DNA of 20,680 nt, from assembly GCA_964560855.1 (NCBI GenBank), contig CAZLLU010000011.1, positions 1-20,680 of the forward strand, written 5' to 3'. Each line of letters begins with the position of its first letter. The stretch's first letter is position 1. Positions 1 through 7,766 of the stretch are shown here, one piece after another. The translations under genes were made by a program, and so were the position numbers. The notes under the pieces are model-generated. The model was not told where the DNA came from, searched no databases, and worked only from the letters and a program-made list of their open reading frames with translations. Source of the stretch: CAJBLF01 sp964560855. GTDB taxonomy: Bacteria; Patescibacteriota; Gracilibacteria; Absconditabacterales; Absconditicoccaceae.

Positions 1-2074
1 TTACGACTCTATCTGCTTCATCGAGGATATTGATTTCAAACATATTCAATCCCATAGGTCTTTCTTCGTTTCCTGCGTCGAAATAGATGACGTCTTTTGC
101 TCTCTCTTTCGGGATATACGCAAGCATATCTTCTGCAAGATCTCCGTGTGGATCAATCAGGCAGATACCGTCTCCGTTCCATACGTCCTGTCTGGCTATG
201 GTTTGCAGGAACACGGATTTACCGGTACCTGATTTTCCGATACAGTAATGATGTCTCATCCTATCATCTCTTTTCATGTAGACAGGGGAGAGGGTATTTC
301 TGTAGATATTCGTTCACAAGAGAATTGCGTCTTTGAAGAGTTTATATCCTCGTCATTGTTTTTCTTTAATTACTTTTATGAATTTTTTTCCATCTTTTTC
401 TATGACCTCTTTACCAGCCAATTCCTGTGCCGTGAATTTCTCTATAGGTTCGAGCACTTCTTCTGTTTCTGTTCTTTGTCCTACGGCTCGATGATTCTGA
501 TATTCTTGCAGGATGCTGTCGAGTTTCCCTCATTTGTACGTTTCTGCCAATACTCCTCCCATGATATATCCATTAAATTCTTTTGGTATAGGAAGGTTTT
601 CTGGAGCAGGCAATACCTTGTATTGCATCCATGAGATGATTGGCGAACGATTGTAGGTCGCATCAGGGAAATGAAATAATGATGTTAATTCATGTATTCA
701 GAAAACATTTTTTTTGAATCAAAATCTGGTGATGAAATTGTTTGCTGCTATCCTTCGTAGAGGTTTCAGTAATCGTCAGAATACATCTGTCTTGCCGTAT
801 GGTTCTATGAGTTCATTGCCATATTCGTCTCCATAGATCGTCAACGAGCTCACTATCTGGTCGAGGTTCTTTTCAAGATTTGATTTTTCGTCGGAACTTG
901 TTGCTACCAACATTCCTGAATTAAAAAATGGTAGTGATGATTGTTCTCCCATTGAGTTGAGATAATCTTCTTTTGCTTTGACCATACGCACCATAGTGAC
1001 GCTTTCTTCCTCACTCCTATTGGTCAGGAGTTTCTGGCTTGGTCCGTTGATGAGGAATCCTATGAGTTTCCGTGGCATGATGAAATAGGTCCGCCATGCG
1101 TTATTAGTTCCATGGAGGGATAGGTTTTTGTATAGTCTATCTGCTGCTTTCTGTGACTTTCTGTTGAATCGATCTCCAAGCGGTTTGATTGGTATAATGA
1201 TACTCAGCGTATCGTATCTGGAGATCTTTCCTATCGAATCTATGATGTTGTTTATCGGATCATCCGGCTGCTGTTTGAATGTCTTGATATTGTAGAGCTG
1301 ATTCCTTTGGGGTTCGATCGGTATAATGTCATTATATTTTCTTTTGAAAAAATTCGGCTTTGTCACTCTTTCTATCGAACAGTTCGGAAACTGTGCGGAT
1401 ATCGCTCCTTCCATGACTTTCTGATATTCCGGATATGTTGCAATGATGAAACTCAATAGTCCGTCTTCGTAATGGTAGATCATTGTAGTCTTTGCTTTGT
1501 CAAAGAGTTTTCTCATTAAATTTTCTCTCAGACTCAATGATCATATCTTATGAAAGTTGTGGAATACCTGTGACATACGTCAGATTTTTTCCTTCATGTC
1601 TTTTGCTAATTCTTTATCCTGTTCACGATCGAGCTTGCTTTGCCCTCTAGGTAACAATACTTTGAGATAGATGATTCTGCCTGAGTTGAAGACATCATAG
1701 AAGAATCTTGCCATATTCCTCAGTAGAATAAGGAAAAACAACGATCAAAATAAAATAAGAATTCCGTTGATTGCATAGTGTCCGTATTCGTTGACGAATG
1801 TTTTAAATCCTGTGTCTGTGCTTGTTGTCGCTATAGTTTGTTGGTCTTTTTCACTTGGTACAACGCTGAATCCTGGCCCTGAAGATGTCGCCGCTGGTGT
1901 ATAGGGTCTTCCCAATAAAAAATTCTTGATTTGTGTTGTTCCTCACATCATCTGCATGCAGCTGAGTTTATCTTGGCCTCGTGCAGAACTTGTCAATTGA
2001 GAAACATTCTCCAACGTCGCTGGATTTTTTTCGTATTTATCTCTAATGAGCTGTTCACATAATCCTAATTCCAT
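1..2074 (-). CDS. HerA/VirD4/TraG-like ATPase, membrane-anchored (C-terminal part outside the window)
   Basis: About 691 residues are visible; the gene runs off the left edge. It reads as one frame only when about ten in-frame UGA codons are taken as Gly. A single membrane segment lies near residues 100-120, followed by a long region of mixed character. A P-loop GKSGTGKS has its Lys near residue 619, and about 25 residues later comes IDPHGDL, the hallmark of the HerA/VirD4/TraG (DUF87-like) DNA-pumping ATPases. The Walker B motif and C-terminus are outside the window. Proteins of this design are widespread in CPR genomes and are often annotated as type IV secretion DNA-binding proteins; a role in DNA or pilus transport is inference. 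The start is the ATG at 2072-2074, the only ATG after the upstream stop at 2102-2104. No Shine-Dalgarno site is seen. A possible promoter lies at 2139-2167. Confidence 0.85.
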
Positions 2075-2095
2075 ATTCAGTTTAGCTGAAAGATT

Positions 2096-2130
2096 AAAGC
2101 TTTAAGCTTCAAGCTTGTGGCTTTTGGCTT
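2096..2130. repeat. Heptad tandem repeat, five units ending GCTT
   Basis: Five consecutive 7-bp units (AAAGCTT, TAAGCTT, CAAGCTT, GTGGCTT, TTGGCTT) lie just upstream of the ATPase gene, in its presumed mRNA leader. The same GCTT/AAGC heptad family recurs at 14634-14661 and 16711-16738. Confidence 0.8.
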
Positions 2131-2138
2131 ATTAGTTA

Positions 2139-2167
2139 ATTATAGCCGGAATTGCTCTTTTTGTATA
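2139..2167 (-). promoter_or_regulatory. Putative sigma70 promoter of the ATPase gene
   Basis: On the minus strand a perfect TATAAT (2139-2144) is preceded at 17 bp by TATACA (2162-2167), which matches TTGACA at 4 of 6 positions. The predicted leader of about 58 nt would contain the heptad repeat. Confidence 0.5.
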
Positions 2168-2200
2168 AAAAAAAAGGCTTTTGGAACGCCTATCTAAGCC
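2167..2200 (-). terminator. Putative terminator after the membrane-protein gene
   Basis: Minus-strand RNA has GGCTT (2200-2196) pairing with AAGCC (2180-2176), then a run of nine U (2175-2167). An inner AGGC/GCCT pairing is an alternative. It lies 30 bp after the stop of the 292-residue membrane protein. Confidence 0.55.
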
Positions 2201-2229
2201 ATTTTTGTACAAATATTATATAGTAGTGG

Positions 2230-3108
2230 TTATTTTATTGGTTTTTTGCTAAAATTATTATATGCTTCCTGTCGGAAATACGCAAAAAATGCTCTGACGA
2301 TGCAGCTTGCATATGCTCCAAAAAGGATGCCGAAGAAGAATATTCCATAGACGGTCCGTTTGACGCCTCCGTATTGGATGACATTGAAGATGATAGCGAG
2401 ATAGATGAGGAGGACAGGTATTGCGTAGATAATCAGGAGATTTACTGAAAAATTGATCAGAAGATAGGTTTGTGCAGTTATATATTTGTAATTCTCTTTG
2501 AAGGATTTTATAGTTATGGCATAGCTCTGGAGCATTGAATCGTAAACTCCTTTGCCTTCGAGTGTTATGGTATATCTGGTATAAACCCTCAATGCGTTTA
2601 TCAAACTTATACCTGCAAATCGTATGAGCAATAATAATACGGTGAAACCGCTATGGATACCTCCTGAAACCAAGATTTTCAATACGGTTAGCCGATAGAC
2701 GGTTGGTGATAGGATCAATGATATGATACCGTATTCGAACAGCGGAAAAAAGAGTTCTTTTCCTTTTTTGAGTGCAGCTTTGATGCTCTTATTTTTGTCG
2801 TTGAGGTAGTGGATAATTGCTCCCTGGCCGATGGGATAGATGATGGAATATGCTAGGAATAACGTTATCGCTATAGCGATAACCCAGTTGATAACGTGGT
2901 TGTGATTTATCTCTTGTACAAAAAATTCCGCTACTTTGCCCACGTAGAGACCGTTTTCATAATTATTTGCAAAAAGCTCGTTGACGTTGAGCAGAATGAG
3001 GAGACTTGCAATCAATGAATGAAAAAAAGATGTCATAAATGTTAGCCTTATGATCTTGGTGTCATTCCTCATATATTCCATAGAATTTTTTGTAATCGAT
3101 TTGATCAT
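2230..3108 (-). CDS. Multispanning membrane protein, unknown function
   Basis: 292 residues with about five or six hydrophobic segments (roughly residues 24-42, 74-94, 122-140, 150-172, 215-240 and 250-275). There is no internal UGA, so it is intact under either code; it ends in TAA at 2230-2232. The overall look, with helices separated by short basic loops and one long amphipathic stretch, resembles uncharacterised DUF975- or YciC-like membrane proteins. I see no catalytic motif, so the family call stays open. The start is the ATG at 3106-3108; the upstream stop at 3151-3153 leaves no other ATG. It has its own terminator at 2167-2200 and shares a divergent intergenic region with the secreted-protein gene at 3214. 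No Shine-Dalgarno site is visible. Confidence 0.8.
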   Translation of the reverse strand: MIKSITKNSMEYMRNDTKIIRLTFMTSFFHSLIASLLILLNVNELFANNYENGLYVGKVAEFFVQEINHNHVINWVIAIAITLFLAYSIIYPIGQGAIIHYLNDKNKSIKAALKKGKELFFPLFEYGIISLILSPTVYRLTVLKILVSGGIHSGFTVLLLLIRFAGISLINALRVYTRYTITLEGKGVYDSMLQSYAITIKSFKENYKYITAQTYLLINFSVNLLIIYAIPVLLIYLAIIFNVIQYGGVKRTVYGIFFFGILFGAYASCIVRAFFAYFRQEAYNNFSKKPIK

Positions 3109-3156
3109 GCTTGCTTTTTTAGTGAAAAAAGATGGAGAGGCAATAGAATCTTAATC

Positions 3157-3184
3157 TTGCAAGTTTTGGGCAAATATATATAGT
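3157..3184 (+). promoter_or_regulatory. Putative promoter of the secreted-protein/gatA unit
   Basis: TTGCAA (3157-3162), 16-bp spacer, TATAGT (3179-3184), about 30 bp before the ATG at 3214. Confidence 0.5.
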
Positions 3185-3213
3185 ATTCCCACATTTATCT
3201 TTTCTCTCTTCTC

Positions 3214-3774
3214 ATGAGATTTATCAAAAGATTTGTTTTCATCCTCATCCTTCTCTTGATAGCATTTTTCATCTATCGTTTCATTAATCCTACAGGAGCC
3301 AAAGAGATGGTTTATGATCTCAAAACGTTTTCCAACGACAAGATAGGTACTCATTTTTCTCTTACTGAAAAGCAAGAATCTTTTGTGTGAAATCTTGCGG
3401 AGATGACTGGCACGGTAGAGGATACTTGATCACTTGATTTGTTTAGTGGCGATGAGCTACTCTTCGGTGATGTCTCTTCGGATGAAGACACTCTTGTAGT
3501 TGAAACTGAAACAGCTCCTGAAGTAGTTCCTGAAACAGCTCCTAAAACGACTTCTTGTCCTGCTATGTCTACGGTGGATTCATGTCCTGCAGGCCAGGAA
3601 AAATATACAACTTATACCTCTCCTGAATGTGGAACCTATTATGCATGTAGAGAGAAACCAGTTACTTCAAAAGCCACTCCAAAAACTACTCCCAAGACAA
3701 CAACATCTTCCGTCAAGGGACTTTCCAATCAAGAGATGCGCGATCTCGTAAACCTGCTTCAAAACTTCCAATAG
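3214..3774 (+). CDS. Secreted or membrane-anchored Cys/Thr-rich protein, unknown function
   Basis: 186 residues. Residues about 7-20 form a hydrophobic anchor or uncleaved signal after a short basic N-terminus (MRFIKRF). An acidic middle is followed by a Thr/Pro/Glu-rich linker containing a doubled PE-TAP motif. A compact module then carries four Cys in the pattern C-P-A-M, C-P-A-G, C-G-T, C-R-E. A second Thr/Lys/Pro linker leads to a short C-terminal helix. Two UGA codons (3388-3390 and 3430-3432) must be read as Gly to connect the anchor to the rest. TAG ends the gene 20 bp before gatA, so the two probably share a transcript. It is presumably extracytoplasmic, with the four Cys forming disulfides or a small metal site (inference). 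I do not recognise the family. Confidence 0.8.
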
Positions 3775-3794
3775 CATTTATCATCATTATCTTC

Positions 3795-5219
3795 ATGGAT
3801 TTTACACTTACCTCATATATCAACAACGGTAGTCTTTCTGTTCACGATACCGTAAAGGCATACATAGAAAAAGCCAAACAATCGAATGCTGATTTTTTTT
3901 CTTTTGTGAGGTTTCATGACGACTATGTTGCTGCTCATCTTGATGAATTTGCTTCGAGACCATTGAAAGCAGCTCCTATTTGAATCAAAGATATTATTCT
4001 GACTCAAGACAATATTACTTCTTGCGGATCGAAAATGCTTGAGGACTATGTCAGCCCGTATAGTGCGACCTGTTTTTTGAACTTGGAGAAAAATGGAGGA
4101 TTGATGATTGGAAAGACGAATATGGATGAATTCGCTATGGGTTCTTCTACAGAGACTTCTTATTTCGGTAAGACCAAGAATGTCTATGGCAAAGATAGAT
4201 CTCCTGGTTGAAGTTCGTGATGATCAGCTGTTGCTGTCGCTTCATGAGTATGCTTAGGTGCATTATGAACCGATACGGGATGAAGCATCCGTCAGCCTGC
4301 TGCACGGTGTGGTATCGTTGGTATGAAACCTACCTATGGCATGGTTTCCCGTTATGGTGTACAATCTATGGCATCAAGTTTGGATCAGGTCGGTGTATTT
4401 ACGAAAACTGTAGATGATGCAGAGCTTTTGTTGAAAGCTATTGCAGGGTTTGATCCTAAGGATTCACAGAGTGATCCGAGAGCGGATGTATTCGTCAATG
4501 ATAAAGAAATCCTGGATGAAAAATCTGTTAAAATGTTTAAAATATGAGTACCGAAGGAGGTTCTGGGAGAGTGACTTGATCCTCAAATCAAAGCGCTTTT
4601 TCTTTCTACAATGGAGAAACTTCGTGTGCAATGATTCCTCGTTGAAGAGATAAGTCTTCCTATGCTTCCTTATTCCTTGGCAATCTATTATACTTTGATG
4701 CCTGCGGAAGTGAGCACGAATCTTGCGAGATTCGACGGGATAAGATTCGGACTCCAGTCCGATAGTATGGATGCTGATACTATCCAAAAATATTATGAAC
4801 AGACTAGATCTGCATGATTTGGAGATGAGGTAAAAAGAAGAATCTTGCTTGGTACCTTCGTTTTGAGCTCAGCTAATTATGAGTGATATTATATCAAAGC
4901 ACAGAAAGCAAGAGATGAGCTTAAGGCAGAATTCGATAAAACATTTGCAAACTATGATATTATCCTTACACCTACCACACCTGAGGTTGCGCGAAAACTC
5001 GGCTCAAGGAGTAATGATCCACTCAAGATGTATCTTGCTGATATGTATACTGTTCCTGCAAATATGGCAGGCTTACCGGCGATGTCTATCCCGATGGGTA
5101 TGGTAGAAGATCAGGGAGAACAGTTACCTACAGGAATCCATATGATGGCGGATAGCCGGGCTGAGAAGAAGCTTTTTGGGTTCGGTCGCTACTTAGAAAA
5201 AATAGTAAAAGGTGAATAA
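3795..5219 (+). CDS. gatA: Glutamyl-tRNA(Gln) amidotransferase subunit A
   Basis: 474 residues, close to the usual 480. GatA is the amidase of GatCAB; it releases ammonia from glutamine to convert Glu-tRNA(Gln) into Gln-tRNA(Gln). The amidase-signature triad is present: Lys65 in G-I-K-D, cis-Ser140 in PGGSSGGS, and nucleophile Ser164 in GTDTGGSIRQPA, spaced 75 and 24 residues as in characterised GatA. The motifs GKTNMDEFAMGSSTE and KPTYGMVSRYG are unmistakable. About twelve in-frame UGA codons fall on glycines, including several inside the GGSSGGS and DTGGS catalytic loops, making this the strongest local proof of UGA = Gly. gatB and gatC are not nearby. The ATG at 3795 fits GatA N-termini; no Shine-Dalgarno site precedes it. 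Confidence 0.97.
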
Positions 5220-5276
5220 TGAATAAATAAAATCAGAAATTTATAATAACTATTTTTTATGCTTTAATTGTGCAAT

Positions 5277-5696
5277 ATGGATATTAAGAATGAATTTAAA
5301 ATCAGTAAAAAGTTTATCATTAGATTGATAATAGTATTATTGCTAATAATTTTTATTCCATTATTTCTAAAATTAATTTGATTTGTATCTACAAAAACTG
5401 ATATTATAGCTGATAGAATAGAATCAAGTAATAAAGAAAAATTATGTGAAGAAGAAATACTAAAAAATCTTAAAGCTCCTTGAAGTGCAAAATTTTGAAA
5501 AAAGCCAATGGAATGAATAATAACTATAAAAAATTATGTAGATAGTCAGAATTCTTATGGGGCATTGTTAAGAAAATATTTTATTTGTGAATTTTCTAGT
5601 GATGGTACTATAGATGTCTTTTTTGAAGATGACAGTATTGAATCAAATAAAATATTTTATAATATGTTAAATGAAACAGAATTTAGTTGAGATTAA
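5277..5696 (+). CDS. Small membrane-anchored protein, AT-rich
   Basis: 139 residues with five in-frame UGA codons read as Gly. Residues about 14-37 are a strong membrane anchor. The remainder should be extracytoplasmic and holds two Cys, near residues 57 and 103. The pattern C-x(4)-LKAPGSAKF followed by VDSQNSYGALLRKYFICEF resembles a widespread but uncharacterised type of small exported bacterial domain with K-L-K-S-P-S-T-A-K-F and V-D-A-Q-N-x-F-G-A motifs; that resemblance is from memory. The gene is visibly richer in A+T than gatA just upstream and uses mostly A/T-ending codons, which could reflect recent acquisition. The start is the ATG at 5277; a plausible promoter or Shine-Dalgarno site is not evident. 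It is followed by a hairpin and tRNA-Arg. Confidence 0.8.
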
Positions 5697-5715
5697 ACCA
5701 TAAATTGTTTTAATA

Positions 5716-5729
5716 CCCGCGATTGCGGG
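5716..5729 (+). other. Hairpin immediately 5' of tRNA-Arg
   Basis: CCCGC-GATT-GCGGG is a perfect 5-bp stem with a 4-nt loop, ending 6 nt before the tRNA. No U-tract follows, so it is not a normal terminator. A matching arrangement precedes tRNA-Leu. Confidence 0.6.
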
Positions 5730-5735
5730 AAATAT

Positions 5736-5807
5736 GATCTCGTCGTTTAATGGATAGGACACAACCCTGCGAAGGTTGTAATCCCGGTTCGACTCCGGGC
5801 GAGGTCA
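5736..5807 (+). tRNA. tRNA-Arg(GCG)
   Basis: The 7-bp acceptor stem (GATCTCG/CGAGGTC, one G-U pair), 5-bp anticodon stem CAACC/GGTTG, loop CTGCGAA and T arm CCCGG-TTCGACT-CCGGG all fold properly. The D stem is weak, with wobble pairs. The anticodon is GCG, reading CGC and CGU. Discriminator A at 5807; CCA is not encoded. Most bacteria read these codons with an inosine-modified ACG tRNA, so GCG is uncommon. Confidence 0.9.
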
Positions 5808-5886
5808 ATATTGTCTATGAATCTATAATTATTGTTTGAAAAATTATGCTTAAAAATTACTATCATCTTTAGATAAAGTGAATAAT

Positions 5887-5963
5887 GGGTGATTAGCTCA
5901 GTTGGCTAGAGCGTTTGCTTGACGTGCAAAAGGTCACAGGTTCGACTCCTGTATCACCCACCA
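5887..5963 (+). tRNA. tRNA-Val(GAC)
   Basis: Acceptor GGGTGAT/ATCACCC, D arm GCTC/GAGC, anticodon stem TTTGC/GCAAA with loop TTGACGT, T arm ACAGG/CCTGT. The anticodon GAC reads GUC/GUU. The 3' CCA is encoded (5961-5963), unlike in the other two tRNAs here. Confidence 0.96.
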
Positions 5964-5969
5964 TCAAAT

Positions 5970-5992
5970 CTGGTTTACCCCAGGTTTTTTTT
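5970..5992 (+). terminator. Putative terminator after tRNA-Val
   Basis: CTGG (5970-5973) pairs with CCAG (5980-5983), followed by G and eight T. The stem is short, but it lies 7 bp after the tRNA. Confidence 0.55.
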
Positions 5993-6044
5993 ATTTTTCT
6001 GATTTTTGAAAAATATGTATGGATACGTATAATCACTTATCGTT

Positions 6045-6191
6045 TTGGATGATATCTTTTCTCATGACGTCTCTATAGAAAATCCACAACTGAAAATCAT
6101 ATCTCTCGGAAACCTTCTTATGGTCTTCGAAAATCTCTCGAAAGAGTATGCTTCTAATTTACATCTGAAAGGTATGTATGATATAAGTTAA
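6045..6191 (+). CDS. Doubtful short ORF or gene remnant
   Basis: Between the tRNA-Val terminator and the minus-strand terminator, about 48 codons are open from a TTG at 6045 to TAA at 6189-6191, with ordinary amino-acid composition (it contains LDDIFSHDVS and NLLMVFENLSKEY) and no UGA. The frame is open a little further upstream, to a TAA at 6030-6032, without an ATG. It could be a small gene with a TTG start, a decayed fragment, or chance. I recognise no family. Nothing else convincing occupies 5993-6208. Confidence 0.25.
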   Translation: MDDIFSHDVSIENPQLKIISLGNLLMVFENLSKEYASNLHLKGMYDIS

Positions 6192-6209
6192 TCATAATTT
6201 TTCTTAACG

Positions 6210-6252
6210 AAAAAAGCCGCTCGAAACTTTAAAGAAATTCAGTGAGCGGCTT
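6210..6252 (-). terminator. Intrinsic terminator of the primase unit
   Basis: A perfect 9-bp inverted repeat AAGCCGCTC/GAGCGGCTT (6214-6222 and 6244-6252). In minus-strand RNA the stem runs directly into six U. It lies 34 bp after the stop of the 132-residue gene. Confidence 0.85.
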
Positions 6253-6285
6253 AATGATTTTCGTGGTTGTCATAAGAATGAAAAT

Positions 6286-6684
6286 TTAATGGATTTTTAC
6301 GTATACATTTTTCTTGTCTTGATTTGGCCAGATCTTGTATTCACCTGACTCAAAGAAAAGTTCGTCTACATCAATGAGATAGAGTACATTTTTTTTGTCA
6401 CAGTGAATGTTGCCTAAGAGATAGTTGCTTTTTTTAGAAATCTTTTTCGGGAACAAACGATTGATGAGTTCCTCGGTGATTTCTACTTCTGAATAGATGG
6501 TGGTTTTGTTATTTGGGAAGGAGTTTCCCTCTTCAGATACTGTGATTTTTATGAGATTTTTGATGGATTTCTTCCCCCTGTAGATATCCAATACACAGTT
6601 TCTGATTTCTTTTTTGATGTTTTTTTTTGTTTTTCGGGAGATGTCATTGTCTCCTACAAAATACATTTTGATGTTTGTTTTCAT
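6286..6684 (-). CDS. 132-residue protein of unknown function, downstream of the primase
   Basis: A Lys-rich soluble protein with no membrane segment and no UGA codon. The N-terminal half is strongly basic (R-K-T-K-K-N-I-K-K-E); the C-terminal half has alternating hydrophobic residues suggesting beta strands (NVLYLIDVDELFF). It is one of the few genes here with a clear Shine-Dalgarno site: AAGGAAGG seven bases before the ATG at 6682-6684. It follows the PriS-like primase gene by about 100 bp on the same strand and ends at a strong terminator, so the two likely form one unit. A role with the primase is inference from position only; I do not recognise the family. Confidence 0.75.
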   Translation of the reverse strand: MKTNIKMYFVGDNDISRKTKKNIKKEIRNCVLDIYRGKKSIKNLIKITVSEEGNSFPNNKTTIYSEVEITEELINRLFPKKISKKSNYLLGNIHCDKKNVLYLIDVDELFFESGEYKIWPNQDKKNVYVKIH

Positions 6685-6786
6685 GATTTTACCTTCCTTT
6701 CTGGGTAATTAATTGATTAGACATTTAGTTTTTGTTACTGCCTCAATGATAGTGAGATGGTTTTCTAAAACAAGAGAAGTTGTTTT

Positions 6787-7653
6787 TTATGGCAATAGCT
6801 TTTTATATCTTTCAATATCCTTTCGTATCATCTCTGGCGTGAGTTTTTGTAATTTGCTGATGAGCTTCGGATCATCCAATTCTTCTTGGCTGACAGGGAC
6901 GGTGATCCCGTCTATGGTCTTAAAATCTTTGATGTGTAAAGAAAATGGACATCTAGCGAGTTTCCCTGGAGGCGTATTGCTAGTGTCTAGGATGATTGCT
7001 CCTTTTCTTCTTTCGTGGCCGGCTATGATATTTAATTTGGTTGCTTCGCTAACTTGTTTTGCCCGTTTTGTCGGAAAGCTATCTTCCTTGCCTTTGCCGT
7101 AGCTTAAATAGGTATCGTAAAATATATGATCAATCGGTTTTTTCAATAAGAGATAGATATGGAAACTGGATCCAGTTCGGAGTATTACTGTTTTGTAAGA
7201 AATAAGTTTCGTGAATTGTTTATCAGAGGAAAATATTTTTATCAATTCTCTGACCACTTTTCTCGCATCGTCTGCTGAATTTGTCTGTCTATCGATATCT
7301 ATGAATATCCTGTCGATCACGTTGCCGTATTCGTTGTTGCATGCATAAAAAAAGTTTATCAGTTTTCTTGGGACGAAATATTGTCGCAGCAAGATTTGTT
7401 TTGGTGTGAGTTGTTCTTTGACTTCATCGAGATGATGATTGGCTCTAAGTCTCAGATATTTCTCATCTATTTCTTTGAAATCTTCGATATGTAGTGGTTT
7501 TATTTTGGTGCCTCTTTTGAGTAATACGAATTTCTCGCCGATGATTTTGCTGGCAATCTCTTTTCATGTCAGGAGTTTGTTTAGTAAAGGGAAAACTTTG
7601 CTGTATCGGCAGAGAACATCAAGATTCCCATATTGGTGGAGGATATCGTTCAT
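6787..7653 (-). CDS. Archaeo-eukaryotic-type primase (PriS-like small subunit)
   Basis: 288 residues. Three AEP-superfamily motifs occur in order. Motif I is FIDIDR with metal-binding Asp119 and Asp121. Motif II is R-T-G-S-S-F-H-I with His165. Motif III is ILDTS with Asp223, followed by PGKLARCPFSLH, where Arg234, Ser238 and His240 match the R-x-P-x-S-x-H of PriS nucleotide binding. The family makes primers or fills gaps from NTPs/dNTPs. The first ~85 residues, before motif I, are helical and unassigned. One UGA (7564-7566) is read as Gly near the N-terminus; under the standard code the protein would appear to begin late. The start is the ATG at 7651-7653; TAA lies just upstream at 7657-7659. 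No PriL, ligase or Ku is adjacent, so this may be a stand-alone primase-polymerase. The exact AEP subfamily is uncertain. Confidence 0.8.
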
Positions 7654-7689
7654 GGCTTAAGCGACTAAACGATAAAATGACTCCATAAG

Positions 7690-7717
7690 AGTATACTTAT
7701 TTTGTCCGTTTTGTAAA
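7690..7717 (-). promoter_or_regulatory. Promoter of the primase unit
   Basis: Minus strand: TTTACA (7712-7717), 16-bp spacer, TATACT (7690-7695), each 5 of 6 to consensus. The start codon lies about 36 bp downstream of the -10 box. Confidence 0.7.
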
Positions 7718-7718
7718 C

Positions 7719-7752
7719 AAAAAAATCCTGCTGTGTTCGGTAGGTTTTTTTT
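7719..7752. terminator. Putative bidirectional terminator
   Basis: CCTGC (7727-7731) pairs with GTAGG (7740-7744; one G-U pair on the plus strand, one A-C mismatch on the minus). It is flanked by A-rich sequence on the left and eight T on the right, giving a U-tract in both directions. It lies 15 bp after the DUF389 gene stop. Confidence 0.5.
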
Positions 7753-7766
7753 GAAATTTATTTTTG

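Noticed and set aside
248..634. Plus-strand 128-residue ORF rich in Phe
   Set aside because: It is the antisense shadow of the ATPase gene, which has a P-loop on the minus strand.
3795..5219. gatA as a pseudogene with many stops
   Set aside because: All interruptions are UGA at conserved Gly positions, with no frameshift and an intact catalytic triad.
7439..7660. Plus-strand ORF opposite the primase N-terminus
   Set aside because: It is a shadow; the minus strand gives a continuous primase frame with promoter and terminator.
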